Positions 10,594-24,148 of a stretch of DNA of 64,000 nucleotides are shown here, in pieces; position 1 is the first letter of the stretch, and every line of letters begins with the position of its first letter. This stretch comes from Naganishia liquefaciens (Eukaryota > Basidiomycota > Tremellomycetes > Filobasidiales > Filobasidiaceae). Below the pieces are notes generated by a model. That model was not told the origin of the DNA. It saw nothing but the letters and a program-made list of their open reading frames with translations, and ran no database searches. Made by a program: the position numbers and the translations under genes. The stretch spans positions 372,001-436,000 of the forward strand of contig BLZA01000028.1 in the NCBI GenBank assembly GCA_013423385.1, written 5' to 3'.

Positions 10594-13500
10594 CTATGAA
10601 CCTTGTGCCGATCCCGAGTTTTTGATGGCCTTTGCAAACGTCGCACTGAATGGATCGCGCATTCCAAGTTGAACCGGTTCCGTCAAGGGGTTGTCCGAAT
10701 TGCTAAGTCGTGTGCCTGTATCCCCGGTTTCGCTGAGGGATCGTCTGCGGGACTCATTCTCCTCCCATTCCGGCGAAGAAAAAGCCGCGGTCATCATTTC
10801 CACAGGCGCAGACAATGCTCCTGCGCTGGTGATCTCGTCTCGAGCAATTCCATTCGAGGACATCCTCATATCTGTCCGAGGCAAAATAGTGCTATCAGAG
10901 TCGGTGCGCAGCAACATGGATGCAGAGCTCGATCGCCGCGCTGCCGGAGGCGTAATATCTTGCGGAGTGCGGTCGGCTAACGAGATGGACACTATTTTGG
11001 GAGACGAAAGGTTACTGCTGAACTGACTGCCTCGTTGACTGTGTGCCAGGCGAGGCCGGTACGGCTGCACGGCTGCGAGCGGGGCTTGTACGTATTGCGA
11101 TGGCTCGTTCATCAGACGCTCGATCGCCTCGCTTAGACGTAATGGCCTTAGAGGTGCATGCGGATACAATCCACCTGATAGCGAACCGACGTAAAATCAG
11201 CAAATATCCTAGGATTCCCTTGACCACGACTGACCTTCGTTGATCGGCGCGCAGATACTAGCTACTAATTTGGCAAGAGCAATCTTGACGTCCAGCAGAT
11301 CGTCGGACATTGCAGGTAACCATTCAAGTAGATGCTTCTCGAAAAAAGTCCGGCTGACACCTTCATCGACGAAAGCTTGAACACATGCGATATATCTGTG
11401 AGAGGCAGTAAGCCCAACTGGTCACGTTATATGGCGCTCTAGAAACATACGTCTTCCGATGCTTGAACTTTTCGTTGCAAGCCAGGTCAGCCATCAGAGA
11501 GAAGACGCGAGCGTGCAAGGCATCTTTGCCCCTGACGATGTGGAGGCATTGAGGTACCTGAATGATGGGTATTAGCGAGAATTGAACGCACATGATCGGA
11601 AGAGCACGTACGGCTTTGATAGCAGCTTCTCGAATGGCCTGGAAAGTGTCAAAGAGCCCGCTCCGCAAGAGGTCCAAAGCCAGGTCGCCGTGCGACACAG
11701 GCATTAAAACTTTGAGAATGGCCGGAGCGTGACGGGCAAGAGTTTCTCGATGCCGCCAGTTCCGGAAATCTCCGGTCTCCCACATAGCTAGGACACTCTG
11801 TAGCGTGTCGGCGGCGTCGTCTGGTGGCAGGTATTCGAGAAAAGTCGGAAGCTGGGCCAAGGCCCGACCCCGAATCTCGTCATTGCCGTTGAGCCACTCA
11901 AAAAAGGGCATCAGAAGATCTTGCGAAGCCGACGCAGGACCGATAATCTTGGCAAGCTCGTGCACGGACGCTGCCAAGCTGACGGTAATCCGTTGGTGAG
12001 TGATATTGTGGAGGGCTTTGAATGTTGGTCGCACTTCTGGCCATCGATCTGGGCCCAGAGCCAGGCATATGGCCGGGAGCTGTGAAGGATCAGTGGCGTC
12101 AGTTCAATCGCGGAATCGCCTTGCGCTGCCACTTACATTGAACGCTGACACGGTAGCGCGGTCTGGATCATTAAATTGACGCACGACATCCCCGTCAGAA
12201 TTGGATTCTTCACCCGGCGACTCAAGCGTCTCGGACTGGCTGAAGTACACGTCTAGCAATTCCTGCGGCGGGCCCAACGGGTCGTCATGAAAGAGATGCA
12301 CGATTTCTCCAAGAATTTCGAGGGCGGTATACTGTACTAGATTGCCAGAATTTATGAGAGTGTCGAATGCCCTTGCAGCATATGATCGTCGATCCTCCAT
12401 ATTGACTATGCGCTTGCACAGCGGTGGTAGACACAGGCAGGCCGACTGCCGCACCTGTTCATTCTCGTCCATGACGAAATTCTCAAACAATCCAAGCTGT
12501 AGAGATAATCGTAAGTACTGCAATATCGGACGGCGTCCAAGCTTACCATATTGTCGAGCGTGCCAAGGGGAGCTGATTTGGCCAGATAGGCGAGCGCCAA
12601 TGCGGCTTCGATTTTGACATACGCATCGTCTTCCGCTGTATGCAACACCTCGTCGAGCAGGCCGTATTGCATCACGTCTTCCCCGCTGACGAATTCCGCA
12701 ATGGACGCGATCAAGTTCATCGAAATCGCCCTGCCCATAAGAGCTTCCTGCTGCAGTTGCTGTTTGTACGCCAACGCCTCGGTCGACAGATTATCCGCGA
12801 CAAGTGGCGATTCAGTACTTTGTACTGAAGAGCGACTGATGGCTCGGGAGAGCCCCTGGGCTTGATGACGCGGGTTGTGGCCCGTCGCGGATCCACTTTC
12901 GGACAAGTCGCCTTCGCCGGACGTCCGTCTCGTGCTGCCACTCTGCCGCCGCATCGATTCCGGTAATTCCGCATCTAACCGCCCCATACCGATGACGATC
13001 CCATGCATGATTTCGTTCTGGACCATTTTGCGGCAGGTGCCTGAAAACTTGTTGGAAAGGTGAATGTGCTCTCCGAATTGTCCATGATAAGTATTGACAG
13101 CTTTACGAGGCCTAACGTCTTCCCATTCGTCGAGCAGAGGCGTGTCGGCGAATCGAAGCTTTGCTAGAATGGCGACGATTGCGGCGCGGACGGGATCGGC
13201 GACGGCGGGATTGGGGCTGAGAAGCATCGAGCCGATGAGCGCAGTAAAGATGTGTACGGGTATCTGCGGTCGCTCCACGTTGACGCGGTCTTCATCTTCC
13301 TTTGCACACGCCGGGATATTTTCGGATGACCGGTCTTGACTCTTGGCTTGTTCCAGTAGCGCTTCTTTATGGCCAAAATTGGAGCTAAAGTCGGACCCGC
13401 CTGCGGTCATGATGGACGCGCTCGAACTGGGAGTATCGAGCGAAGACGACGGTGTGCCAATCGTCTGAGTGTTTGAGGAAGCGAATGTTGACTGTGTTGA

Positions 13501-15426
13501 TTGCTCGGACAGTTTTCTGCTATTTTGCGAATCAGTGGATGCCGGTGAGGGATCCGAATCTGTTGATGACGGCGCCTTGAGCTCCTCTGTGATACTTGGA
13601 GTCGAGGTGTCGTGGTCCACGGGCAGCATGGGTACCATGTCGCCCGTAAAAGTGGGCGTGCGCCGCACGGTGCGTACACCTTCAGATGTCACGGTAATTA
13701 CGGTTTTGCCAGAAGGGAATTCGTCCAGCGGTGCACCATCATCCTCTCCGATTAGCTCGCATGTCTATTGGAGCGCGGCCTGGTCAAAAGCAGTAGATAA
13801 CAAGAAGCAATTGCAACTGACTGTGAAATAATACCAAAGTACCCGATGCAACTGAGACGCAAAGGCCTCCTTGACAGACTCATCTGATAACGCGATGTAT
13901 GTCGTTCAGGATCCACGGTCGCTTGACGATGAGTCAACTCACCTTCGTCCATTGCGAATCCATTCAATAATGGCAAGACATACTCGACCGTCTCACATGG
14001 ATCCACATCCTCGAGCAACTCTCCCAGCATCCGAGCGATATACGATCTGCAAACGAAGACGAGGATCAGTACTCCGGGCATCTAGGAAGACCGTGAGATC
14101 TCACCGATGAAAAGCGTGTTCACTCCGGCTGAGCAAAAAGATCCTCTCCAGTGTCGTCAAGCCTTCATCCTCAAACGCATCTTCACTCGGCATCATATCC
14201 CTCGGCATGGACAAGGCTTCCGGAATGCCCTCGGCATCGGGATCTGCTACGGCTCCTTCGACTGCGACCTCTGGTATCGACGATTCGGCTCCAGGGTATG
14301 GTATATCCTGGATCGGTAACGCCCCTGTTTGGCCGACAGCCATTCCTGTGCTTTGATCATCCCCCGTCTCGACTAAATGGTCTCCTGGCTGCCCGACCGC
14401 GCGCTCGGGACTCGGTGATAGACTGTCGGAATCGACGAGCGGTGAATGCTGCGGCGACGCCTCGTCGTCCGCATCCGGGGAGAGTTCCGCAGAGTCCCGA
14501 TCGGATTCCCGTGAAAAGGTGCGCTGAAGCGGAAGTGACGTCGATGGCAGGTAAGGAATGTCGTTTTGGTCTTGCAGGAGAGAAGACGGGTTGCCAGACT
14601 GCATCATCGTCAGCGGCGGCGAGGGGTTATGCTGTACCCCCGCGATGGCGCTCGCTGACCTCGACCCGAGTCCCGGTCTATCCGACATGGTCGGACGCGT
14701 GGTGTCGGCCGAGGAATGACTATTTGACCGTGGTCTGCGTATATCTGATGGTTCGGCAGAACCGGCGAACATGTATCCTTGTCCCGAAGCGAGCACACCG
14801 GCGGTCGCTTGCGTTGACGAGGATGTCACGTATGATTGGGCCCGACGGAACGAGGCCGCAGGCCTCGAAGGAGCGGACGGTGTAGAAGCCGGCCGCAGCT
14901 GTGTGGGTGACCCGTGCGAACGAAGCTTGTGTAGGGATGCTCCCATGGACGAGGATCCCGTGGGCGACGTCGGCGTTGGGGGTTTTCGAATACCGGGAGC
15001 CAAGGAAGACATCCCCGGAGGTGAGATCTCGCCTCGCCATGAGTGCCTGGCCAAGCCATCCGAAGATCGACTTCTTGCGGTCTTTGGGAATCCAGCAGTC
15101 TGCGACGAGTCGTGTGCATCGATCGGGAAGAGCGCCGCAGGCGATTTGTCGCGTTGGAACCGGCCTCTTGAGACATCTTCATCCGCATTGCCTCGCAAGG
15201 GCTTCGCACCTTGAGACTCCCCTCTTTCCTCCTGTTCTCTGACATCCTCCAACGACCTTGTCTCCTGATCTTGTACCGAGCCCCAAGACTGCTTCACCTC
15301 GCCCATCTCCGCGCCGATCCGCTTCTCCGGCGTTTCTTCATGCGGTATCACGGTTGTAGAATGCAGTGCAGGTGACGTTGTTTCTTCTTCTTCAGAAGGG
15401 GGCGAGGGTTGCTCACCCAACCCCAT
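10594..15426 (-). CDS. PPP4R1: PP4 regulatory subunit 1-type HEAT-repeat protein
   Basis: Nine exons (15426-14105, 14046-13943, 13883-13822, 13764-12547, 12496-12137, 12079-11612, 11557-11451, 11395-11235, 11174-10594), all phases agree; product 1460 aa. Residues 1 to about 420 are Ser/Pro-rich and acidic, with no domain. Then come HEAT-type helical repeats, starting near LTTLERIFLLSRSEHAF and including YIARMLGELLEDVDPCETVE, ALEILGEIVHLFHDDPLGPP and later LNGNDEIRGRALAQLP. These match the regulatory subunit 1 of Ser/Thr phosphatase PP4, which binds and directs the catalytic subunit. A long Ser-rich insert (about 500-760) splits the repeats and the tail after about 1270 is again disordered. 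The start at 15426 is the first ATG after a promoter-like stretch; an open frame continues upstream to 15855 but overlaps the end of the neighbouring gene. Confidence 0.8.
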
Positions 15427-15817
15427 CGCGCTAGGAGGACGAACAAGGCCAATTGGGCGCAGAGGGGTGTACCGATCGGAAAGCGAAGCGCGGACGGTAG
15501 GTTTTGGCGTAGGGACACCCGTGTGCCTACGTGCGGGTACGAGGGATTTGACGGGCTGTCCGATCTGGCCAGGGCAGTGGTGGAGTGAGTGGATGGGGGA
15601 GCGTAGAGGGAGGGAGATCGGGACGATGAGCCTCTCTCTTACTTGGATCGCCCATGGCCTCCAGCTCGGCCGCGCGGGGTTACGTAAGCGCGACCGAGCG
15701 CCACCTGCCTGTTCCGGATGGCGTCGACGGGCCGCAGCCTGTGCCGTACAGCTGTATATAGTCCTCCAATACCCATACAACGAGAGTGATGCTATAGTAG
15801 AGTATCCCACACACCCT
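15427..15817 (-). promoter_or_regulatory. Promoter and leader of the PP4R1-type gene
   Basis: 391 bases between the stop of the RBR gene and the start of the PP4R1-type gene, both on the minus strand. Read on the minus strand it holds a TATATACAG element at 15760-15752, about 330 bases upstream of the chosen ATG. Confidence 0.35.
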
Positions 15818-17746
15818 TCACCACCACCCGTTCCCGAGCATCGGAAACGCATCATTCACCCAATCCTCGGCCACACCGAGATCGTCCCCCGCCGCTCCGG
15901 CCGCCTCGCGCTCAAACCGCGCAATCTCATCGGCGTCGAACAGTTTTTCAAAGCATGATGATCCTGGCGTTCGGTAGTGGTAATATGGATCTGCCGGACG
16001 GAGCTATGGCATCCAGGATATTCAGTGACCCATGCAATTCCCATATTTCCAGGTAGACCGGGTGCTTACCTTTGTGCCACAACGATAACAGAAATGCGCC
16101 TGACACTTGCTGCACGTCATATGATTACAGCCGGCGCTCTTGTTGACCCTTGTCTGACACCCGGGACACGCCCGCGTGAATTTATCAAACCAATCCTTGT
16201 TCGCCTGCTGTTCCTCCCACTCTTCGACCATTCGCGCGAGCTGTTTCTTTCCGTACCGTTTCTCAAAGCCCAACCGTTCAGCACCTTCCGATGCCATGTA
16301 TTTCTGCAAAAAGGAGGCCGTCGAGGGTAACGGACACGCAGCCGTTCCATGCCACGTGTTGTTGCAGTAGCGGCAGAAGGAAAATTGACATGCCGGGCAT
16401 TGTCGGAATCGATCGTTGTAGTCCTCCGAGGCCGTGACCTGCGTCGGCAAAGATCCGGTTTTCGAATCCGCTGTCGTCGATTCTTGCTGAGCGTGCAGAC
16501 GAAACACGCGAGCGACTTTGGTGGGCTTGCCGGATGATTTGGGCGGCGGAGGGACGGGTGCCTGGCAGTGTTGCAAGGGACATAAGGTATACGTGGGATC
16601 TGCCGACGCATCGATCAGCCGAAAAAGCCCACCGGCGTAAAGAACCCGGTAACCCACCATTTTCAACCTTTTTCTTTTCCTTGAGCCATACATACCGCTC
16701 AGTCAATGCCTGTCCCACGACCTTTTTCAACAGCTCCTGATCCACATCTTCCTCCTCGACGCCCTCCGCCTTGACGCGCGCCTTGATACAGTCGAATCCG
16801 GGACACGCAACCCCGGCTATGGCTCCTTCTCGGATAGCCAAGCCCCAACAAGCCTCGAGGCATTCTGTGCAAAAGACGCAGGCGAGACTGCACGGCAAGG
16901 AGATGCAGGAACGGCCCTTTTTGGATTCAAAGCAGATGCCGCATGTGAAGGATGTCGCGGAGAACTCGACTTGCTGTGTGTGCATCAATTGGGCGCGAAT
17001 GGCGGTGTGTAAATTTGAAGGGGTATTCGTCGAGATACTGGGGGGAATGTCTTAGCTACGCTTTTTTGTGTACCAAGGAAACTCACGTATATATCCCGTC
17101 CTTGTGTATGATACCCTCCGTGTGACCCTCCAAGAACGCACCGCTCGCGATCCAGTCTAGCCAACTCCAAAGCACGCCCTGGTGCTCGACATCCGAGTCG
17201 AACCGGATCTTGAGCTCTTCGCGCACTCTTTCCTCTATCGTCCGCGGCAGCCAGGATTCGAATTCTCCTTGAATGGACCATGAACGGATCTCTTTGACTT
17301 GATGTGCTTGTTCCGGGTATACTGTGGAAAGGCGTAATGTAACGAGAAGAGAAGGAAGGACGCCAGAGGTTATGGCGATCGATGCTGGTGTCTCCGATAC
17401 TGGCTTGCTTGTCTCGACGGAAAGAGGACGTGCCGACACCTCACATTGTTGCTGACAAACGATCCGCGAAGGCTTGTCGAGATTGATGTCAACTCGAACG
17501 GTGATGACCGTGTCGTCTGCATCATCGCGGCTCAGCTGATCTGGGTAAATCGACTGGCAATCTGTGTCAGCCCCGCGTCGCCTCCATGGTATAGCGATGG
17601 CTCACCTCCAGCACAAGCAGCTCATCCTCGACCTCCTGATGCATTCCGTGGTATGCGTCGCCACTGCATGAGAGAGTGGGACCGGGGTACGCAGATGAAC
17701 GAGTTTCTCCCTCCCCGCCACGGGTGATCGCCACCGTCTCGGCCAT
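15818..17746 (-). CDS. ITT1: RWD-RBR E3 ubiquitin ligase, RNF14/Itt1 type
   Basis: Five exons (17746-17606, 17553-17087, 17037-16658, 16599-16070, 16003-15818), phases agree; product 567 aa. Residues about 38-165 form an RWD domain (QEVEDELLVLESIYPDQLS across the first junction). RING1 begins at CGICFESKKG and continues CxxC...; the in-between-RING starts near DPTYTLCPLQHCQ; RING2 has CPGCQTRVNKSAGCNHMTC with the central Cys expected to carry ubiquitin, then CSKCQAHFCYRCGTK. The last exon adds the family tail YYHYRTPGSSCFEKLFD. RBR ligases pass ubiquitin from E2 to their own RING2 Cys and then to substrate. Yeast Itt1 and human RNF14 share this order and act at the ribosome and in translation quality control. 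It is divergent from UTP13, 136 bases away. Confidence 0.88.
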
Positions 17747-17882
17747 CCCCGCGCCGGCCGCCGCGTTTCCGTGGATTTTAATTTCGATCGAGCGACTCGA
17801 CAACTTCAAGCGGAATTCACTCGGCCAAAAGAGGTTGAGCCTGTCTCTGCTGGGCCATACCGCATCCCGTCATTCCACCACC
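17747..17882. promoter_or_regulatory. Shared divergent promoter, RBR ligase / UTP13
   Basis: 136 bases separate the start codons of two genes facing away from each other, so both promoters must lie here or in the leaders. No clear TATA element is visible. Confidence 0.5.
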
Positions 17883-20864
17883 ATGGATCTCAAGACATCG
17901 TGAGTACGTGCATTCGCGGGCTCGCACATCGCTGACAGCTGCACAGGTATCGCGCATCGCCCGCGTCGCTGCGGCCGACATACACCGGCGGACCCGTCAC
18001 GGTGACACCAGACGGACTTTACCTCTTGACGACTCTCCATTCCGCGTCCGTCTACATCACGCATATCGCCTCGTCTCGCGTCGTAGCACAGATCAAGGGA
18101 GATGGAACGCCAATCACCGCGATGGCAGTGGCTCCCAACGCCGAGGGAGAATTCACAATCTTGACGGCCCATCAAAGCCTAAGTGTCCGGTACTACCCAT
18201 TCTCGACAACCGAAGCCGCGGCATTCCTGGCCGAACCATCTACCAAGATCCCCTTTCTGACATTCACCCGACAACTCACTCGCGCGCAGACGCATCCGTC
18301 GCCGATTCTCTCCTTATCCGTATCACCGCGCATTCCCAATTCGGACGCAACGCTCTTTGCGACGGGATCCGCCGACGGCACCGTCAAGGTCTGGGACACG
18401 ACGGGCGGGTTCGTCACACACGTCTTTCGAGGTCACGGAGGCGGTGTCAGTGCATTTGCGTGGCGATTTTCACGTCCCGGGGCGTATATCTCCACGGCGG
18501 CGCCGACGACCGAGTATGCCAATGCTCCGAAATCAGAGGACGGTCGCGTCATGCAATTAATCACGGGGTCCGTTGACACCCGAGTTCGGATATATGATCT
18601 ACTCGATCAAACGGCCAAAGGTCGACCAAAACACGTGCTCGAGGGTCATAACAGCGTCGTTCGTGGACTCGACGTGTCGAGCGATGAGGGAATCGGTCGA
18701 TGGCTCGTCAGCGCCGGTCGGGATCGGATCGTCCTCGTATGGGATCTTTCGCAAAAGACACCGAAAGTGGTGCAGACGCTTCTGACGAGCGAATCTCTCG
18801 AGACGGTCGGCCTGATCTCGCATCTCAAGGGCGTCGATGGTTTGGCGTGTTTCACCGGCGGCGAAAAGGGCCAAGTCAGGTTGTGGGATGTGTTGCGTGG
18901 CAAGCAGGTTGCGGTCGTGCCGGGACTCGAGGTCGAGGAGGGCGATGAGGACGAGCATGGTTTGGCATACGTATTGTAAGCTCTTTCCCTCATTTGATGT
19001 TGGGCCCCTGCTGAAGGTGTCTGTAGCTACAATGCGGATACCGACTCTACCGTCGCTGTTCATCACGACCAGAACATTGTCATCGCTTCATTGTCTGAAC
19101 TCGCTGTGACACGTCAAATTATCGGATTCAACGACGAGGTCATTGACAGCATTTTCCTTTCCGCAACGGCACCAGATTCGCATCTGGTCCTCGCTACCAA
19201 TTCCAACTTGATTCGAATCTACGATGCACGTACAATGGACGCACGCTTACTGGGCGGTCATACCGATGTCGTGCTCTGTCTCGATAAATCCCCGGATGGT
19301 AAATGGCTCGTCAGTGGAAGCAAGGACAACACGGCGCGAGTCTGGACGCATGATGAGCGCGGATGGAGATGTATCGCTATTGCTCAGGGTCACGCCGAGG
19401 CGATCGGTGCCGTTGCCATGTCACGTACAGGCTCAAAGTTCTTGTTTACCGCCAGTCAAGACCGGACTGTCAAGATGTGGGACCTTTCCGAGCTGGACAC
19501 GACGGCGTCGGAACCGGTTCACCTCAAGTCGCTTGCAACGATGAGAATCCACGAAAAGGATATAAACGCGCTCGATGTGAGCCCGAATGACGGCTTGTTG
19601 GTTTCAGGATCACAGGACAAGACACTCAAGCTATTTTCGATCGATTACCGTGCACCGACAGCCAAGCAAGCTGCAAGTGGATCCATAAAACAGTTGGGTT
19701 TGTGCAAAGGCCACAAGCGTGGTGTGTGGAGTGTCAAGTTTTCGACAACGGACAGGGTCGTGGCTAGCGGAGCAGCAGATAGGACGATTCGTTTATGGAG
19801 TTTGGACGACTTTACATGTGTCAAGGTATGTCGTTTGGTGGAACCAGCGTGTACCAGGCTAATTTTAGCAGACGTTCGAGGGGCACACCAATTCGGTTCT
19901 GCGTGTAGGATTCCTGTCGAGAGGGATGCAGCTTGTCAGTACGGCATCGGATGGACTGGTCAAGCTGTGGAACATCCGCGAAGAAGAATGCGTCAAGACG
20001 TTGGATGGGCACGAAGACAAGGTGGGTGGAGCGTTTCCATCCGAGGAGCGTGGCACTGACCGAGTTGGCAGATCTGGGCATTGGCTTTGAGCTCGGATGA
20101 AAGGACAATCGTATCCGGTGGTGCTGATTCGGTTGTCAACCTGTGGCAAGACTGCTCGGCAGAGGAACAGAAAGAGGCCACGGAGAAGATGGAAAAACAA
20201 GTGGCAGAGTAAGTAGGCTTGTTTACCTGTCCGCATCAACGCTGACACCGTTCATAGCGAGCAAGATTACCAGAATTACGTCAGTCTAAAAGACTATAAG
20301 CGTGCCATACAACTCGCCCTGGCTATGGCGCAACCCGGAAGACTCCTTAACCTGTTTAATCGCGTCTACGAATCCCGCGATGGAAAGAGCATCACGGGAT
20401 CCGCAGAGGTCGACGCGGTAATCGACACATTGTCCGCAAAAGACCTCGTGCGCCTGCTCAAATTCGTCCGGGATTGGAATACCAAGGCCAAGACGAGCGG
20501 TGTCGCGCAGCGGATTCTCGAAGCTATCGTGCGAAACAAGTCGCCGAATGAACTCGTTCGAATGTTCGAGGTGGCGAGCAGCAAGCATGCTGAGGTCGAG
20601 GAAGATGTCGTCGAGCCAAACGTCGCGGCCGAGGCGGAACCAGCGAAACGGCCACGAGCGACGACGGCGGATCTGATCTCGTTGCAAGATCTCTTGGACG
20701 GTTTGCTACCATATACCGAGCGACATCTGAATAGGATTGAACGCACACTGGTAGACAGTTATATGGTGGACTACATTCTAGGGGAGATGGATGGGGGAGT
20801 GTTTGATTTGGGTACACTCGAGGTAGACGAGGTGGATGCGACCGAGATGGCATTAGATGTATAG
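17883..20864 (+). CDS. UTP13: U3 snoRNP protein Utp13 (WD40, SSU processome)
   Basis: Six exons (17883-17899, 17947-18975, 19027-19825, 19872-20021, 20072-20208, 20258-20864), phases agree; product 912 aa, close to the usual 800-900. The coding part of the first exon is only 17 bases. Many WD40 repeats are readable, for example FATGSADGTVKVWD, VSGSKDNTARVW, FTASQDRTVKMWDLS, VSGSQDKTLKLF, VASGAADRTIRLWS and VSTASDGLVKLW, making two beta-propellers. After the last repeat comes the helical Utp13 C-terminal domain (from about 735: SLKDYKRAIQLALAMAQPGR ... LVRLLKFVRDWNTK). Utp13 (human TBL3) is part of the UTP-B complex that packages the pre-18S rRNA in the nucleolus. The tail is acidic. Confidence 0.92.
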
Positions 20865-21433
20865 TCTTTGGCGGTGTATGTCAATTTGACCCTCGATGCA
20901 GCTAGTTGCGGTCAGAGGTCAGGTACTGCATGTGTAACCGTAGCATGACAGCGGGTATCCGACCTTGTCAGTTTCCAGTGCTGTGCTTCTGGAATAAGTA
21001 ACGCATGGGTGGGACGCGGCTGCGGTGCCGAACCTAGCGTCATCTCACAATGAGAGTCGAGATGCTGGTAGCTATGCTGAGCCGCGAAAATGCTCGGGTG
21101 TTTTGCGTTGATACCAGGATTCCTCGTCAGGGGCCGCGCTGGAATCTCAGGATATGCTCAACATTACCGAAAGCCTTACCGCCGGCAACGACGTCGCCAG
21201 GAGCATCTTCCGTCATCAGGCCGGCGGTCCGCAGCAAAAACACGCATATCAGCTTAATTTGGGCCTTTTATCTGTATAAAATAGTAGACACTTTGTCGGT
21301 CTTCATTTCTTCATTTTCCCTTCCGCATAGTCAACCATACTGATACTTTCTCTCCTTTTCAACGCGGATCGCTACAGTCTTATTGTGGAGTCCAACCGGT
21401 CGAGCGAAGGAGATCTATCCTCATCGGTTGGCC
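20865..21433 (+). promoter_or_regulatory. Intergenic region with TATA box of YVH1
   Basis: About 570 bases. A strong TATA-like element, GTATAAAATAG, lies at about 21274-21284, some 150 bases upstream of the YVH1 start, followed by a pyrimidine-rich leader. No other gene is seen. Confidence 0.5.
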
Positions 21434-23817
21434 ATGTCGCACAAGTTCAACCCTTTCCCGTCGGTGCGGCGCGAACGACAACGTCAACTCGCGCGCGAAC
21501 AGGAACCAGACTCTGCACCTCGTACATCGCCTCCGCCCGCCAGGCCGTCGCTTCCGGCTCGCACGTCTACAGAGCAGACGGTCCGCTCGTCAAATGTATC
21601 ATCATCCTTGCCTCCCAACGAGCTCGCAAATGGGCGGGCGTCTGGGAGCGGTTCCACAGACGACGAGGCGTTTGAATTGTACCTCGCCAAGCAGAAAGAG
21701 CTCGCAGCGATGCGTGCTCAACAAGGCAAGTTCCGAACGGAGTCGATAGCAGATCAAGAAGCAAGGGAATTTGAGGCCATCTCTGAAGCCTCTGAAGGCG
21801 ACGCAGATGGAATGCATAAGCAGAATGGGCAAAACGAGAATGGTCTGGATGAGGAGGTTGAGCTGGGACATATGCAAGAGGTTGTGCCGGGGTTGTGGAT
21901 TGGTGACGTCGTGGCAGCGCGCGATGCGGAAGCCCTTGAAGAAGCCGGTATTGTAAGCCGACAGCCAGAGATATAACAGTTCCCTACTGACACTGTCGAT
22001 GGTATCAGACTGCAATTCTGACCATTCTTCGACAAAAACTTCCTCCGCCACCCCCGGGAATTGCGACTCTTTCAATTCCGATCGACGATACCGCCGACGC
22101 AGACATTCTACAACATTTGGACAGCTGCGTGCGTTGGATCGCCGATGTTGTCGAATCCGAACAGGGCACGGAAGAGAAGGCAAAAAGGGGTGCTGTGCTG
22201 GTACATTGTCAAGCAGGAATGAGTGAATTTCTAATGCCCTTCCAATGGTCGGTAGTAGCTCAGAGAGAAACTGCGTTCCACAGGCAGATCCGCGACCATC
22301 GTTGCGGCGTACCTGATGAAGACATTGAACATATCGCCTGAAGAGGCCGTCGAATTGATTCGAGAGCAGCGGCCTATAGTCTAGTGAGTCTCGCTCTTTG
22401 CACCCTCAGGTGTGTACTGATTACTTGGCAGCCCCTCACAAACTTTCAGGGAGCAACTCTCCCTTTGGCACAAGGCAAACTTCAAGGCCACAGTCAGGGA
22501 TAGGCATATCAGGCAGTGGTACATGGAGCGAATGGCCGCTCAAGTCCGGAGTGAGCCATATATCGGCTGAGAGGCTCGTGCGATTACTGACAAGTGGCAT
22601 AGATAATGGTGAACTAGAGGAAGAGGCTACGGAACATATGGCAAAGTATCCGGCGACGCCAACTGCAAGCGCTCCGGCAACGCCTCAAGGAGGCTTTGGA
22701 AAGCGCAAGATCCGATGCAAGATGTGCAGGTACGCTGACATTGATGTCGATATGCTCTTCCTGACTGACGCGAGATAAAGACGCAACCTTGCTACCCGTG
22801 ACCATATGATGGACCATATCCTGGATCAATCGCCCATGCCGACTCCCCGGTCACGCGCACCCTCACTTAGTCTTACAGCGTTGAACGAGCAGCTACCCGG
22901 CTCGCGACAACCTAGCTTCTCATCTGGCACACGTCCGTCGCTTGGCTTTGGCATGTCGCAGATCGACTCTTCAGTGGACATCGAGACAGAAAAGGCTGTT
23001 CCTTCACCGCGCCGAGATGAATCGCCCGGAAATGTTGATCCGCCCGCACTGCGAAAGGCCGCAACAGATACAGTCGTTGCACGCGCCGAGGCTGCAGGGA
23101 GACCTAGCAGGAAAGTGCTTGATCCTCGGGCACTGGCGGCAAGCTTGCCGCCTCAGCTTGCGGCACTGCGAGCGGGCGTCCGACCGAACGGCTCAGGAAA
23201 CAGCTCGCCAACAATATCTTCGCCGCAAGACGATTTCGCTCGATGTTCCAGTTCGCCAGCCGGTATCCCTTCCGATCCCGCCTCGACCGGAACAAACGCA
23301 ACAATTGAAGATTCCGCTCTGTCCACCTCTCCCGGGGATAATGTCGTCATCTCAAAGCCCGTGTCACGAAGGACATCGATTCTTGCAATGACGCCAAGCG
23401 ACCCTTCAGCAAGATCTCGCAGGGACTCAGCAGCATCGAGTCTTAGTCGTCGCAGCTCCATGAACAGTGGAGTCTCTGCCGCCAACTGGCCGATATTGGT
23501 AAACCCGAAGTGTTCGGGGTACTTTGTCGAACCGGTGTGTGTATATCTCTGTTGACTGCGTCAAGCTCACGTTTCTCTTGCAGCTAACATGGATGGAACC
23601 CATGCTGGCTTCTGGAGCACTAGCCGGCAAAATCCTTTGTCCTAATGAAAAGTGCGGTGCGAAGATCGGAAGCTTTGACTGGGCAGGCGTACAATGCGGA
23701 TGTAAGGAATGGGTTGTTCCTGTAAGTGCTTCTGCTTTATTTCTGATTTCCTCGCTGACACTCAACAATTTTCAGGGGTTCTGCATACATCGAAGCAAGG
23801 TGGACGAGATCTGGTAA
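21434..23817 (+). CDS. YVH1: Dual-specificity phosphatase Yvh1
   Basis: Eight exons (21434-21952, 22009-22222, 22284-22383, 22432-22550, 22603-22729, 22781-23534, 23584-23721, 23776-23817), phases agree; product 670 aa, longer than the roughly 350 aa of yeast. Residues 1-150 are a charged, disordered extension. The phosphatase domain follows, with VPGLWIGD, and the signature HCQAGMSRSATIV (catalytic Cys about 240), the RS being restored across an intron. The C-terminal zinc-binding region begins at KIRCKMCRRNL and ends with YFVEPLTWMEP, KILCPNEKCGAKIG and GVQCGCKEWVVPGFC, as in Yvh1. A Ser-rich insert of about 200 residues splits the zinc region. Yvh1 removes Mrt4 from pre-60S ribosomes, a step that uses the zinc domain rather than the phosphatase activity. 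Confidence 0.92.
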
Positions 23818-24148
23818 TCTGAGACGTTGCAGAGGGTTATAGCGGGGATAGAGCAATCAGACCGATATAGACAGCATCATTGTACCGGCAAGATATGTCG
23901 GTCCATATTCAAGAAATATACACGTTGCACCCCTTCGAATTTGAACGCGCGAAGTGCGGTCGATTTTCATCACACGAGCCAGGCCGACTGTTCGCGCAGT
24001 ATGGGCAAGCCTCAACGGTGGACTTCACGCACGACACAACCTCTCTGCGCAGCGTTCTCACTCCTGAGTGCCCGCAATGCCTTCAGGAAAGCGATGTGAA
24101 TCCTGAAATGCATGTCATAACGAAATGCGTGAAGCAAGAAGCCAATTA

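Noticed and set aside
15427-15855. Upstream extension of the PP4R1 frame by 143 codons
   Set aside because: It overlaps the coding end of the RBR gene on the same strand and has no features; the ATG at 15426 is preferred.
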